A DNA stretch of 64,000 bases from Chondrocystis sp. NIES-4102 (GCA_002368355.1 AP018282.1:97735-161734), one strand, 5' to 3'. Shown: positions 8,600 to 17,417, counted from the first letter of the stretch. The notes: generated by a model from the letters alone, not told the origin. Numbers and translations: made by a program.

Positions 8600-9364
8600 A
8601 TGAAAAACTTTAAGTTATTTATCTTTTTGGTTTTGCTGAGTTCTTGCTTAATGAATGCTCAAATTTCTGTTCAAGCTTCAACTCTACCAAGGACTAAAGA
8701 TGTTGTTGAAGATCTTTTACCTAAGTTTAACCGCGACACTGCTAAAGAGATCGCAGACCGTCTTGGTCTTGGAGATCTGTTTAGCAGCGTGCTTGATTTT
8801 TTTGATGCTATTGAGGGAATCAACGACAAAATCCTTGAAACCCGTTCTCCCGACTGGAACACTATTAAAAATACAATTAAAAATGTAGATACTAGATCCA
8901 AACAACTCAGTAGACAGTTAGAGGATAGAACTACCGATAGTTATTCAATTAATCAGGATGAGTCCGAACAGACTCAACGGGAATTTATTCAAAATTCGAT
9001 TACTGAAAGCACAACTGGAGAAAATGCCCAAAAAACTATAGCAGCTTCTCTAGTAGAAATTGAAGATGCCCTCAAAAAAAGTGGAGATTTGTCAAAAGAT
9101 TCGGCACAAACAGATGTCTCACAGCAAATCTTGCAAAACATCTCCGAACAGTCAGGCATCAACACCCAATTGTTGGGTACGATCGCTGCTCAGAATATCC
9201 AGGCTCAGGAGGATCGAGCTAATCAGATTAATCTAGCACTCCAAGAAGCCCGACACAAGGCAATTGAGACAACCCGTCATCGTCGAGAAGCAGCTGTTGC
9301 CAACGATCTTGGGATTACTGCCTGGGGGGCAATTTCAACTCCTTTATTTCTGTATGAGGAATAA
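8600..9364 (+). CDS. Secreted helical protein, VirB5/TrbJ-like candidate
   Basis: A 254-residue protein with an N-terminal signal (hydrophobic core FLVLLSSCLM; the LSSC could serve as a lipobox, or cleavage could follow VQA). The mature part is highly charged and helical, with Gln- and Glu-rich stretches and a C-terminal AQEDRANQINLALQEARH segment typical of coiled coils. VirB5/TrbJ minor pilin proteins are small, exported and helical, and lie between the ATPase and the VirB6/TrbL gene, exactly this position. It ends two bases before the next gene. Assignment is by topology and synteny. Confidence 0.6.
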   Translation: MKNFKLFIFLVLLSSCLMNAQISVQASTLPRTKDVVEDLLPKFNRDTAKEIADRLGLGDLFSSVLDFFDAIEGINDKILETRSPDWNTIKNTIKNVDTRSKQLSRQLEDRTTDSYSINQDESEQTQREFIQNSITESTTGENAQKTIAASLVEIEDALKKSGDLSKDSAQTDVSQQILQNISEQSGINTQLLGTIAAQNIQAQEDRANQINLALQEARHKAIETTRHRREAAVANDLGITAWGAISTPLFLYEE

Positions 9365-9366
9365 TC

Positions 9367-10593
9367 ATGGAATTATTATCACTTTCTTTAACTCATATTC
9401 CTCTTTTAGCTGAGATTCCCGATTATGGTGTAGATGACGCTCTACAAATCTTACAAAACAACAGTTTTATCTCGAATAAATTAGGTGAAAGTTTTCAATC
9501 TCTATGGGATAGCGTCATCTTTGATACTAATTCTGCCTATTGGCGAGCGGTTGTGGCAGGAGCATTAGATTTTGCCCTTTTAGGTTTAATTCTTTACGCT
9601 TGGCAGGGCATGAAAAGTGAGAATGACAATCGCCAAAAAATTATCACTGAAGGTATTGCTATGACTATGATTATGGTGATTTTACTAGGTGGTAACGGAG
9701 CTATGGCTAGTAGCATTCTAGGTATTACCAGATCTTTAGATGTAGGTCTAACTCGTACTCTTGCTAAAACTCAAGTTCTGGATCTAAGTATAGCTTCTGC
9801 CTTAAAAAATATCTCCTTAAGCAACACTGCCCAGGATAGGGTAAACAAACTTCTCGATGAGTGTAATGGAATTCAAGGACAAGAGGGGATTGAATGTCTA
9901 GAAAAGCAGGTAGCTGAGATTGAGGAAATTGTTAGATGGGCAGAGGAAAACGATCCGATTGCCAACAATCCAGCTGCTAAGTATGCCAAGGGAATACTCG
10001 AATATATTAAAGAACTAGCTAACAATACGGCTAATGGAGATGGGTTTAAAGTTGCAGCTGGGTTGAGTAACACCCTGTTCTTTGGCAACCCCATAATTAT
10101 GGGTATTGTCAAACTGATTTTTGGTGGAGTGCAGATGGCTTTTAGTTTTGGTTTGGAAGTTGCAAGTATTTTGCACGCCTTACTTTTGCCTCTAGTCATC
10201 GGCATCATTTTTACCCCCATTGGAGCTAAATACGTGGAAACTTGGTTACAGGGTTACGTTCAACTGGTCTTAGTTAAGTTTCTCTATATAGCTTTAATCG
10301 GCTTGGTAGCTGAAGCAATTGTTATTTCTGAGGCTCAATTTTTTACAGGCATTCCTTTTTTAATTCTTAGTAGTGTTTTAGGACCAGTTATAGCTTTTTT
10401 GATGGCTAAAGGAGGTGGTGCGCATCTAGCTCAAGTTGTTGCTTCAAGTACCACTTCTACTCTGTCTAATATAGTTCAGACTGGTGCTGCTGTAGCCACA
10501 GGAGGAGCTTCGGGAGCAGGTTCGATGTTAGGCAAATCGATGTTCAAAGCTGGTAGTAAAGGTCTAGCTCGCAGAACTACTCGTCAGAGTTGA
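9367..10593 (+). CDS. VirB6/TrbL-like polytopic membrane protein
   Basis: A 408-residue protein with at least six hydrophobic segments (near 58-80, 97-118, 235-255, 262-285, 300-325 and 328-350). A charged soluble region lies between the second and third (~125-220). The C-terminus is Gly/Ala-rich and basic. This layout, with position after the VirB5-like gene, fits the VirB6/TrbL inner-membrane channel component of type IV secretion systems. The gene starts two bases after the previous stop, so translation is probably coupled. Sequence motifs are weak in this family, so the call is moderate. Confidence 0.72.
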   Translation: MELLSLSLTHIPLLAEIPDYGVDDALQILQNNSFISNKLGESFQSLWDSVIFDTNSAYWRAVVAGALDFALLGLILYAWQGMKSENDNRQKIITEGIAMTMIMVILLGGNGAMASSILGITRSLDVGLTRTLAKTQVLDLSIASALKNISLSNTAQDRVNKLLDECNGIQGQEGIECLEKQVAEIEEIVRWAEENDPIANNPAAKYAKGILEYIKELANNTANGDGFKVAAGLSNTLFFGNPIIMGIVKLIFGGVQMAFSFGLEVASILHALLLPLVIGIIFTPIGAKYVETWLQGYVQLVLVKFLYIALIGLVAEAIVISEAQFFTGIPFLILSSVLGPVIAFLMAKGGGAHLAQVVASSTTSTLSNIVQTGAAVATGGASGAGSMLGKSMFKAGSKGLARRTTRQS

Positions 10594-10634
10594 TAATTTA
10601 TCTTTTTTTATCTATTAAAAATGTCAATTAAATT

Positions 10635-11348
10635 ATGAATAATATTAAAACCAAACTTGCCCAAAGTAATAATCAAAGAACGGTTTTATTTCAGTTGATC
10701 ATCTTGAGTTGTATTCTGATGAATATGATGGTTTCCTGTAGTAACAGTGCCAAGATAAATAAGATCAATCAAAAGCAAATTATCGGTGTCCAACTTGCCG
10801 ATGGTGATGTGGTAACGGCAAAAACTGCCCAGATAAACGAGCGTTCTGATGAAGTTCTTCGTACTTTTATTCAAAAATGGCTTTATTTATCTTTTAACTG
10901 GACGACAGCGGATGTAACTGTTGAAGTAGAAGATCTAAAAGTAAAAGTTCCTGGCAATGTCTATGCAGCAACTTTTCCAATTACTACTAAAGACAATTAT
11001 CGTGCTGAGTATACCAAAGAATTAGCAGCTCTAATTACCAAAGCTACTGGAGGTAGAAAGGTGCAATCCGCCATTAGCATTGAATATATCTCAGAAAAGC
11101 CCACTAAGATTCGAGAGGGACTTTGGGAAGTAACGATGGTTTCTACCTGGACTGGAATGGACATAGAAAACGGTCAAGAAGTCTTTCGCATTCCCTTCAA
11201 TAAAAAAGTTCAACTCAAAACGATTCCCATTGCTAGTAAACCAACATTTCAGAATGCCAAAGAATTGACTGGTATGCAGCAAATCATTAACGAGATCAAC
11301 CAATACGGACTAATGTTAGTTTCCATTGATAACTATGACTTACAATAA
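10635..11348 (+). CDS. VirB8/TrbF-like bitopic protein
   Basis: A 237-residue protein with a short cytoplasmic N-terminus, one hydrophobic segment at ~18-37, and a periplasmic domain of ~190 residues. Length, single N-terminal anchor and place between VirB6-like and VirB10-like genes match VirB8/TrbF, which links the inner-membrane complex to the core channel. A cysteine at the end of the hydrophobic segment (MVSC) might be lipidated, but the residue at -3 is unusual. The next gene overlaps its end by 14 bases. Confidence 0.6.
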   Translation: MNNIKTKLAQSNNQRTVLFQLIILSCILMNMMVSCSNSAKINKINQKQIIGVQLADGDVVTAKTAQINERSDEVLRTFIQKWLYLSFNWTTADVTVEVEDLKVKVPGNVYAATFPITTKDNYRAEYTKELAALITKATGGRKVQSAISIEYISEKPTKIREGLWEVTMVSTWTGMDIENGQEVFRIPFNKKVQLKTIPIASKPTFQNAKELTGMQQIINEINQYGLMLVSIDNYDLQ

Positions 11349-12810
11349 TAATCACAACGTAATTGAAGATTTGCCTCCCAGCGATCTTGATATTCAAGCC
11401 CGCCGTCGGGTAACTGGTTACCAGTCTCTTGATCCCAGTGTAATTGATACTGGTGTTATTCAACTTGAAAGCCCTACAGTAAAAGATGTTATTGCCGAAA
11501 GAGAGGACAATCCTTTCCTGAGATTAGCAGTAGTTAGTGGGGTCTTTGGAATTGTTGTTGTCTTTCTTTGGGGGATTTTTGCTTTCGTTTCGCCTAAAGC
11601 TCCCAAAATAGTTGAAACACCAGAAGAGGTTGAAACAGCCCCAGCAGAAATAGAACCTGACTATCAAGCTAAATTGGCATTTCGCGATCAGTTTCACTCC
11701 TTAGAGAAAAAACAAAATGAAGTTCTAGAAGTAGAAGTTAATTCTGAACTTCCTTCTTTACCCGTACCTCAATCCACTCCGCCTCTTCCTATCTCTGATT
11801 CTGTAGCTCGTCCGATTCCTCAACCCGCTCCTCCTCGCCCGATTTCGATTCCTAACTTTACAGCTCGTGAGATTTCCCGTCCCACTCCTCCTCGTCCGAT
11901 AGCTCGCTTGACTAGATCTACAGCAAGAAGCCAAACTGTTTTACCCCTTAAGGTAGACCCCCTAGAAAAATGGACTGCTTTAGCCGATTTTGGGACAAGA
12001 GTTTCATCGCGCCAGGTATCAGCTCAAAGTAAAACTATGGCTAAAAGACATAATACATCGACCGATATAGTAACAAGTACTAACGAGCAGATAACTCCGC
12101 CAGCTTTACTGCTCAACAAAGTCACATCTCAAGGAGAACTGGGGATTTTGAATCGTCAAACCCAAGCCAGTTTTCCTCAGCCAGCTCCAAAACTCACTTT
12201 AAATAGAGGTATCGCTAAAGCCAAAATTGAATTACCTCTAGTTTGGGATAGTTCTCTGACAACTCAAGAACAACAGTCTAGTCAGCTCACTGTAGTTTTA
12301 GCAGAACCTCTTTTAGATCTTACAGGGCAGACAGTTTTTGAATCTGGTTCGGTGGCGATTATACAAGTTCAATCAATCAACGATGCCAACGGTTTGGTCA
12401 CTGCCTATGTTAGTCAAATTAATGACACTACCTTTAGTCCTGGAGAAATGATTTTACGCAATAGCAAAAAATCAGCCTTAGTAGCTAAAGCCAGCAAACG
12501 CAGTGATTTTGGCGATCAGTTATTAGCGGGTGGAATTGACACCCTAAGTAATTTTGGGACTCAGTTATTAATACCAGAAACTACTAGTGTCATATCCAAT
12601 GGTAGTGCTGTTGTTACCAATCAAAGTCGTAATAATATTGGTCGAGATTTAGTGGGGTCAGCTTTAGATGGTTTTGGTTCGACCCTAAATTCCGAATTAC
12701 AACAGCGCAATACTCGCAACCAAATTGGTGATGGCGGAACAATTTATACTCTATCCCCAGGAGAAACCGTCTACCTTACTAATCTTCGCCCAATTACTAT
12801 TAATCCTTAA
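11335..12810 (+). CDS. VirB10/TrbI-like core channel protein
   Basis: ATG at 11335 is chosen over the TTG at 11326. The protein has a cytoplasmic N-terminus, one membrane helix at ~57-78, a Pro-rich periplasmic stretch (~130-195, repeated PxPPRPI), and a C-terminal domain (~290-490) with the TrbI/VirB10 pattern: LTVVLAEPLLDLTGQTVFE followed by GSVAIIQVQSI. VirB10 spans both membranes and forms the core channel with VirB7 and VirB9. It overlaps the VirB8-like gene and is followed after 7 bases by the VirB9-like gene. Confidence 0.8.
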   Translation: MTYNNNHNVIEDLPPSDLDIQARRRVTGYQSLDPSVIDTGVIQLESPTVKDVIAEREDNPFLRLAVVSGVFGIVVVFLWGIFAFVSPKAPKIVETPEEVETAPAEIEPDYQAKLAFRDQFHSLEKKQNEVLEVEVNSELPSLPVPQSTPPLPISDSVARPIPQPAPPRPISIPNFTAREISRPTPPRPIARLTRSTARSQTVLPLKVDPLEKWTALADFGTRVSSRQVSAQSKTMAKRHNTSTDIVTSTNEQITPPALLLNKVTSQGELGILNRQTQASFPQPAPKLTLNRGIAKAKIELPLVWDSSLTTQEQQSSQLTVVLAEPLLDLTGQTVFESGSVAIIQVQSINDANGLVTAYVSQINDTTFSPGEMILRNSKKSALVAKASKRSDFGDQLLAGGIDTLSNFGTQLLIPETTSVISNGSAVVTNQSRNNIGRDLVGSALDGFGSTLNSELQQRNTRNQIGDGGTIYTLSPGETVYLTNLRPITINP

Positions 12811-12817
12811 ATTAGCG

Positions 12818-13543
12818 ATGAATAAACATTTTTTAAAACAATTAGTCTTTTCTAGTGTAATTGCTGTTTCATTATCTACCGCTTTTACTCCAGTCCAGGC
12901 AACCAAAGTGCCTGTCAAATATGAATTGGTTTCTACTAAAGATGCTGTTAAAGGGGCAATTCCAATTACTCTTTACTTTGGCAAAGTTATTAGCATTGAT
13001 TTTACTGAAGTTAGGGAAACCATTACTTTTATTGCTTCAAGTGATAAAAGTCAATTTGTTTATAACACCGACCTACCCGTTGAATCGGGAGAAGCCCAAA
13101 CTGCTTATCTCCTGCCAAGCAAAAAAGTGGATTTTCAGGGTACTTATCAGACATCTCACCCTAATTTAATTGTTAAAACTATAAATAGTTCGGGCGAATC
13201 AAAACAGTACAATTTAATTGTCAGTTTTAGTTCTGATATTATGGCTAGTGCAGGAATTAAATTTGTCCCTTCTAATCAGCAATCTCCTGTAGACTCTCAA
13301 AAAATAATGGTTTCTGCCAGACAGCAAATTAATGCAGATGCAGTCGAACATGGCTTAAGAATTGCGATCGCCAAACGGTTTATCAATAGTAACGACCCAG
13401 TAGTGAATAACGTCCGTAACTTTGTTTTTTTGCTCCGTAACGGTCATAGTGTTAATGATGCAATTTTAGCCACTCAAATCAATCCTAGTGTAATTGAATC
13501 TTTAGGGGAGATATATCTTGAGGCTGAATTACCTTTTCAATAG
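12818..13543 (+). CDS. Exported VirB9/TrbG-like protein
   Basis: The start is set at ATG 12818 because MNKHFLKQLVFSS begins a clear signal peptide ending FTPVQA. A longer frame from 12725 would run through the previous gene. The mature protein has a beta-rich N-terminal half with GKVISIDFTEVRETITFI, which resembles the start of VirB9/TrbG domains. The C-terminal half is shorter than usual, 241 residues in all. VirB9 forms the outer part of the core channel with VirB10. This is the last gene of the run. Confidence 0.6.
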   Translation: MNKHFLKQLVFSSVIAVSLSTAFTPVQATKVPVKYELVSTKDAVKGAIPITLYFGKVISIDFTEVRETITFIASSDKSQFVYNTDLPVESGEAQTAYLLPSKKVDFQGTYQTSHPNLIVKTINSSGESKQYNLIVSFSSDIMASAGIKFVPSNQQSPVDSQKIMVSARQQINADAVEHGLRIAIAKRFINSNDPVVNNVRNFVFLLRNGHSVNDAILATQINPSVIESLGEIYLEAELPFQ

Positions 13544-13866
13544 CTTTTAGCTTTTGTAGTATAATGCTAAATAATATTAATTACTTGTTTAAATGCAGGA
13601 CTTTTCTAAGCTGAAAGTATGACAAAAAGCTCATAATTTTACAGTTAATTTATACAAATTGACTACTAATTTTCCAGCCAAAGAAAGATATGGTCTAACT
13701 AATCAAATAAGAAGAGCTTCGTTCTAAATAGGCTTTAGCTTTGATTGAGATGTGTCCATCAATCAGCTATGTATCTCTAACTGGGTGGGATGTGGTGCAG
13801 AAGTCTTTGTAAATGAAGTTAGAAGCTAAGTAATTGTAGATTAATTTAAAACTGCGCTATTTAAGA
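13544..13866. other. Intergenic region between convergent units, nothing recognised
   Basis: This gap separates the end of the plus-strand secretion operon from the minus-strand stress cluster. I see no convincing open frame, hairpin terminator or repeat apart from a short run of TTTTAGCT motifs just after the stop. Confidence 0.5.
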
Positions 13867-14148
13867 CTAAATATTGTTAATACGTTTTGTTTTCCACCAC
13901 ATAGAAATACCTGTTACAGTCAAAAACAATAGTCCAATTCCATTAAGAAAAGGATAACTTTTTTGAAAATCAATATAACCAAAATCTCCTTTGTGCCATT
14001 TAATCGCCCAACTCACTTGATCGTCAAAACCGCCTAACTCTCCAATTTGATAAATAATTCCCGTAATTGTAGTTAGTAAGATGGGTAGAAGCATAATTGG
14101 AGCAAACCAACGATGCCATTGACGTATTTTTGCAGCTTTAATGTTCAT
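13867..14148 (-). CDS. Small PepSY-associated membrane protein
   Basis: ATG at 14148 gives 93 residues. The protein begins with a basic stretch, then a membrane helix (~14-36), a short outside loop and a second helix (~64-84) ending GISMWWKTK. The motifs R.WHRWFAP..LLP and YPFLNGIGLLFLTVTGISMWW-type ending are those of short PepSY-associated TM proteins, often linked to iron or redox functions at the membrane. It is the last gene of the minus-strand cluster. Substrate unknown. Confidence 0.7.
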   Translation of the reverse strand: MNIKAAKIRQWHRWFAPIMLLPILLTTITGIIYQIGELGGFDDQVSWAIKWHKGDFGYIDFQKSYPFLNGIGLLFLTVTGISMWWKTKRINNI

Positions 14149-14196
14149 AATCAAATCAGTTCATAGTAAGAGAATTGAGTTTAATAATAGAGTGGA

Positions 14197-14388
14197 TTAA
14201 CTTCCTTCACCGCCTTCACCGCCTTCACCGTCTTCCTCTTGAGTAGGAGCAGTTTGTTCAGTCTCCGTACCATCTTCACCGCCTTCTCCACCAGTACCTC
14301 CAATCTCACAGCCTGCAAGAGAGGACATCATACCTAGAGAAAGAAATAAGGCGATCGCTTTAGAAGTTGTTTTTTGAGAATTATTCAT
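14197..14388 (-). CDS. Tiny Gly/Glu-rich lipoprotein
   Basis: A 63-residue product with a signal peptide ending in a clear lipobox (SLAGC, Cys27). The mature part is only 37 residues and almost wholly Gly, Glu, Thr and Gln, with tandem GGEGGE repeats. It is strongly acidic and could bind cations, but that is inference. It lies between the rubrerythrin-like gene and the PepSY protein. The lipobox and start make it a likely real gene despite its size. Confidence 0.65.
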   Translation of the reverse strand: MNNSQKTTSKAIALFLSLGMMSSLAGCEIGGTGGEGGEDGTETEQTAPTQEEDGEGGEGGEGS

Positions 14389-14432
14389 AATAATTTTTGG
14401 ATATTAATTGGACTTTTGTTGAACTATGTAAG

Positions 14433-14522
14433 TTATTTTGAGGAGCAAGCTTCCAGTTCTGGATGGTCGTCAAATATTTCGCCAGTGAGTTTACAAACAT
14501 AAAATTTACAATAGTTTAGCTT
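14433..14522 (-). pseudogene. Untranslated C-terminal tail of the rubrerythrin-like gene
   Basis: Directly after the TAA, in the same frame, the bases read KLNYCKFYVCKLTGEIFDD and then HPELEACSSK before a second stop. The paralogue ends FYVCTVSGETFDRQPNAKAC, so this is the lost tail. It would be made only by readthrough or if the stop is a sequencing error. Confidence 0.7.
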
Positions 14523-15110
14523 TTAATCATCCAAGTTTCCCTTAACTTGAGCCAAAAGTTGAGAATGTAGATTCTCCTCAACTAGGGCCGTTTCAAATAT
14601 TTTAAAAGCTGCTAAGTTATTGTCTAATCGAGCTTGTTTGATAAATTTAGAATACATTTGGCGTTCGCCAGATTCTCTCTGAACTGAACTACTCAAATCG
14701 TCTTGAATTAATTTAGATAAATTCTTATTAGTAGAATCAACTTTCTGCTCAACAGTAGAAGTTGCTTGACGAACAATCATAGTTTTTGTAGGTGTTGCCT
14801 CCATTACTTCAATCAACTGAGCATGATTATCTCGGTGATTTTTTTCGGCATGGGCTAAAGTTTTAAAGAGAAGAGCCAGCTCCTGATGACCTTCATCACG
14901 AGCTTTTTCAGCAAAGTTTAAATACATAACATTAGAATTAGATTCGGAATTGTAGGCTTTTTGAAGATTATCTAAAGTAGAAGAGGTTTTATCCTTTAAA
15001 GAGTCTTCTACTTGAATACTTAAATATATTAAAGACAAGACTGCTAAACAGGAGATAACTGTCAATTTTTCAACTTTTTCGATTAAATCAAAGCTTGAAT
15101 GCCGACTCAT
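14523..15110 (-). CDS. Membrane-anchored rubrerythrin-like protein, C-terminal tail cut by a stop
   Basis: ATG at 15110 is preferred: it has a GAGGAAG ribosome site and matches the start of the paralogue at 15846-16574. After a hydrophobic anchor (~18-35) comes a ferritin-like domain with the same pattern as the paralogue (NLQKAYNSESNSNVMYL.. and HAEKNHRDNHAQ). The product is a putative diiron protein, possibly reducing peroxide at the membrane. A TAA at 14523-14525 ends it where the paralogue has Trp. Beyond the stop the same frame still encodes the tail domain to 14433. A GGTAG-type promoter repeat lies about 100 bases upstream. Confidence 0.75.
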   Translation of the reverse strand: MSRHSSFDLIEKVEKLTVISCLAVLSLIYLSIQVEDSLKDKTSSTLDNLQKAYNSESNSNVMYLNFAEKARDEGHQELALLFKTLAHAEKNHRDNHAQLIEVMEATPTKTMIVRQATSTVEQKVDSTNKNLSKLIQDDLSSSVQRESGERQMYSKFIKQARLDNNLAAFKIFETALVEENLHSQLLAQVKGNLDD

Positions 15111-15210
15111 AATTAGTAACTTCCTCAAATTTAATTTTGACAACTACAAGCTATAACGAGTTAGATTAGTTCTGCGATTTAGCTTTGATGTAAATTTACA
15201 AAAGAAATGA

Positions 15211-15227
15211 GGTAGAAATGAGGGTAG
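15211..15227 (-). promoter_or_regulatory. GGTAG direct repeat upstream of the rubrerythrin-like gene
   Basis: GGTAG at 15211 and 15223, 12 bases apart on the plus strand (CTACC twice in the direction of the gene). The same pair recurs ahead of four other genes of this cluster. It is a candidate site for the response regulator at 22701-23378. Confidence 0.55.
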
Positions 15228-15265
15228 AGCGAAAAAAACTTTTACTGTTAAGTAGATTATTAAAT

Positions 15266-15706
15266 TTAGGTGGTTTTTACCAAAATCGAGTCTCCTTCTA
15301 CCTTGACTTCATAACTAGCCAGGGGTTCTGTTGCAGGCCCCTCTAATACTTTGCCATCACTACTAAATTCCGAATCATGACAAGGACAAAGAAATTTCTC
15401 TTGGTCTGATTCCCAAGTCACAGCACAGCCTGCATGGGGACAGGTAGGATTGACGGCAATTAATTTTTCAGCGTTGGTAGGGTCTTTAATGACTAAAGCT
15501 TTTCCATTAGCTAATTTTTCGTTGAGAATTTGTCCTGTTTGCTCCAATTCGCTCACATTACCAACTTCTTCAAAACCACCTCCAGAAGCAGCAGTTTCAG
15601 TAGTAGCCTTGTTTTTAGTTTGAGCATCACAAGCAGTCAAAGCTGCTGGTAACATACTCATTCCTACTCCGATACCTACAAAACTATTAAATTCTCGACG
15701 CTTCAT
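15266..15706 (-). CDS. Small exported Rieske [2Fe-2S] protein
   Basis: A 146-residue protein. The N-terminus MKRREF plus a hydrophobic stretch resembles a Tat signal, and a Cys at 26 (ALTAC) could be lipidated. The Rieske ligands are complete: Cys89-x-His91 and Cys107-x-x-His110, with Cys94 and Cys109 placed for the disulphide. The family moves single electrons at the membrane. Nearby rubrerythrin-like proteins need an electron source, so a partnership is plausible but inferred. It is shorter than PetC. Confidence 0.85.
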   Translation of the reverse strand: MKRREFNSFVGIGVGMSMLPAALTACDAQTKNKATTETAASGGGFEEVGNVSELEQTGQILNEKLANGKALVIKDPTNAEKLIAVNPTCPHAGCAVTWESDQEKFLCPCHDSEFSSDGKVLEGPATEPLASYEVKVEGDSILVKTT

Positions 15707-15845
15707 TTGATAAAACCTGTTGCTAAGATGAATAAAATTTTCGGACAGCGATTGACTAAATTGATTGGGGAACAGTGCTATTAAATCGAGCTAGAATAAT
15801 TCCCCAATAACGCTTTGGTTTGAGTGACAAAATATTTAAAAGTCC

Positions 15846-16574
15846 TTAAATTACCTGTTCTAGACTTTCTCCATTGGGATTTTGGGGACAGGCTTTAGCG
15901 TTGGGTTGGCGATCAAATGTTTCTCCAGATACCGTGCAAACATAAAAACTGCGAGAAGCTTCTTTCCAATTATCCATATTGGCTTTGACTTCGGTATAAA
16001 GTTTAGCGTGTTGAGTTTCTGCTGCTAGAGCATATTCAAATGTTTGCACTGCTGGTAAATCATTATCCGCTTTGGCTTGTTTGATAAATTCGGGATACAT
16101 TGAATCACGTTCGTAGGATTCTCCCTTAATTGCGCTACTTAAATTTCCTCCGATCGATTTCTCTAAATTATCGGCAGTAGAGTTTACTTGGGGAGTGGTG
16201 ATGTTGTTTTCAGGTGTTGCTCCCATTGCTTTAATGACCTGAGCATGATTATCTCGGTGAATTTCCTCCGCACGAGCTACAGTTGCAAAAAGATTAGCAA
16301 TATCAAGATAACCTTCATCACGAGCTTTATCGGCAAAGGCTAAATACATCACGTGAGCATTAGATTCTCCGTTATATGCTTTTTGGAGATTTTCTAAGGT
16401 TTGAGAATTTTGTTTGGCTGAAACTAAAGAGGTTTGGGAAGGTTTTGCAGGTTCTACTTTAGCTTCTGGAAGTTGAGCTTGGCTGCATCCTACTAGAGCG
16501 ATCGCTGTTAAACTGGCTAAGATTGACCATTTTCCAGCTTGTTTAACAGTTAAACCATTTGAATAACGAGTCAT
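15846..16574 (-). CDS. Rubrerythrin-like lipoprotein
   Basis: ATG at 16574 follows AAGGAAC at a normal distance and yields a signal peptide with lipobox ALVGC. The mature protein is a ferritin-like diiron domain (NLQKAYNGESNAHVMYLAF.. ARAEEIHRDNH.. and a second helix pair with AAETQHAKLY) with a short C-terminal tail (FYVCTVSGETFD..KACPQNP). In classical rubrerythrin the tail is rubredoxin-like with two Cys pairs. Here only one Cys of each pair is left, so a normal iron centre is unlikely. The usual role is peroxide reduction, here on the lipid-anchored side of the membrane. A GGTAG repeat lies about 100 bases upstream. Confidence 0.85.
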   Translation of the reverse strand: MTRYSNGLTVKQAGKWSILASLTAIALVGCSQAQLPEAKVEPAKPSQTSLVSAKQNSQTLENLQKAYNGESNAHVMYLAFADKARDEGYLDIANLFATVARAEEIHRDNHAQVIKAMGATPENNITTPQVNSTADNLEKSIGGNLSSAIKGESYERDSMYPEFIKQAKADNDLPAVQTFEYALAAETQHAKLYTEVKANMDNWKEASRSFYVCTVSGETFDRQPNAKACPQNPNGESLEQVI

Positions 16575-16674
16575 GTCATTAAGTTCCTTAAATGTAATTA
16601 TGGCAATCACAAGCTATTAGCAAGTTAAATTGGTTCTGCTTTTTAGCTATATTGATAGATTACTGATCGAATGA

Positions 16675-16691
16675 GGTAAAAATTAGGGTAG
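16675..16691 (-). promoter_or_regulatory. GGTAG-type direct repeat upstream of the rubrerythrin lipoprotein
   Basis: GGTA at 16675 and GGTAG at 16687, 12 bases apart. The flanking bases (AGCTATATTGATAGATTAC on one side, AGAGT on the other) closely match the element ahead of the aquaporin at 19550, so the whole promoter seems conserved. Confidence 0.55.
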
Positions 16692-16811
16692 AGTAAAAAA
16701 ATATTTTTCGCTTACTTAATTCTTGATAAATTGAAGTAGCTTGGGGTTAGTTCCTAATATTTTAAATTTGAGAAAAAGAGAAAAGGACTTCAATTATTGG
16801 CTGGCAAAATC

Positions 16812-17417
16812 TTAGAATTTGAATAAAGGAACTTGCAGATCTTCGATCAAACCAGTTTGAAGATTAATTACCCAACCATGAATTTGAGGTGCATTGTCTT
16901 CTCGCAGACACTTACGCAAAATTGATGTTTGGTAGAGGTTTTTTACTTGGACAATGACATTCAATTCTGCCAAGCGGTTAATCTTTTCCTCTCTGGTAGA
17001 TAGAGAGTCTATTTCTACTTTTTTTTGCAGATATACTTCTCGAATAGGATTAACCCAATTATCCACCAATCCAGTTGCATGTCCTTCTAAAGCAGCTTCA
17101 ATACCTCCACAATCATAATGTCCGCAGACAATAATGTGCCGTACTTCTAAATGAACGATCGCATAATCTAAAATAGATAGAAAGTTAATATCAGTCAGAG
17201 ATACTTGATTAGCTATATTGCGGTGAACAAAAATTTCTCCAGGTTCGGTTTGGGTAAATCTGGTTAAAGGCATACGGCTATCAGAACAACCAATATATAA
17301 ATAAGGTGGCTTTTGTCCTGCACTTAATTCATTGAAATACTCAGGTTCAAAGGCAAGTTTTTTAGCAGCCCAAGATTGGTTGTTTTTGAGCAATTCTTCT
17401 ATACTGTAATGAATCAT
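16812..17417 (-). CDS. Beta-carbonic anhydrase
   Basis: A 201-residue beta-class enzyme. Zinc ligands are Cys44, His100 and Cys103 and the Asp46-Arg48 dyad is present (GCSDSRMP; VCGHYDCGG). It interconverts CO2 and bicarbonate. There is no signal peptide, so it is cytoplasmic. Length is close to the shorter bacterial forms. A degenerate GGTAG element lies ~100 bases upstream. Neighbours (aquaporin, bestrophin relic, VIT transporter) suggest an ion, pH or gas-balance programme rather than a carboxysome role, which is inference. Confidence 0.93.
   Translation of the reverse strand: MIHYSIEELLKNNQSWAAKKLAFEPEYFNELSAGQKPPYLYIGCSDSRMPLTRFTQTEPGEIFVHRNIANQVSLTDINFLSILDYAIVHLEVRHIIVCGHYDCGGIEAALEGHATGLVDNWVNPIREVYLQKKVEIDSLSTREEKINRLAELNVIVQVKNLYQTSILRKCLREDNAPQIHGWVINLQTGLIEDLQVPLFKF

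Noticed and set aside
12725..12817. Extended N-terminus of the VirB9-like gene
   Set aside because: It lies in the VirB10-like coding sequence; the signal peptide begins at 12818.
13867..16574. A phycobilisome or photosystem operon
   Set aside because: The proteins are diiron, Rieske and lipoprotein types with no pigment-binding motif.
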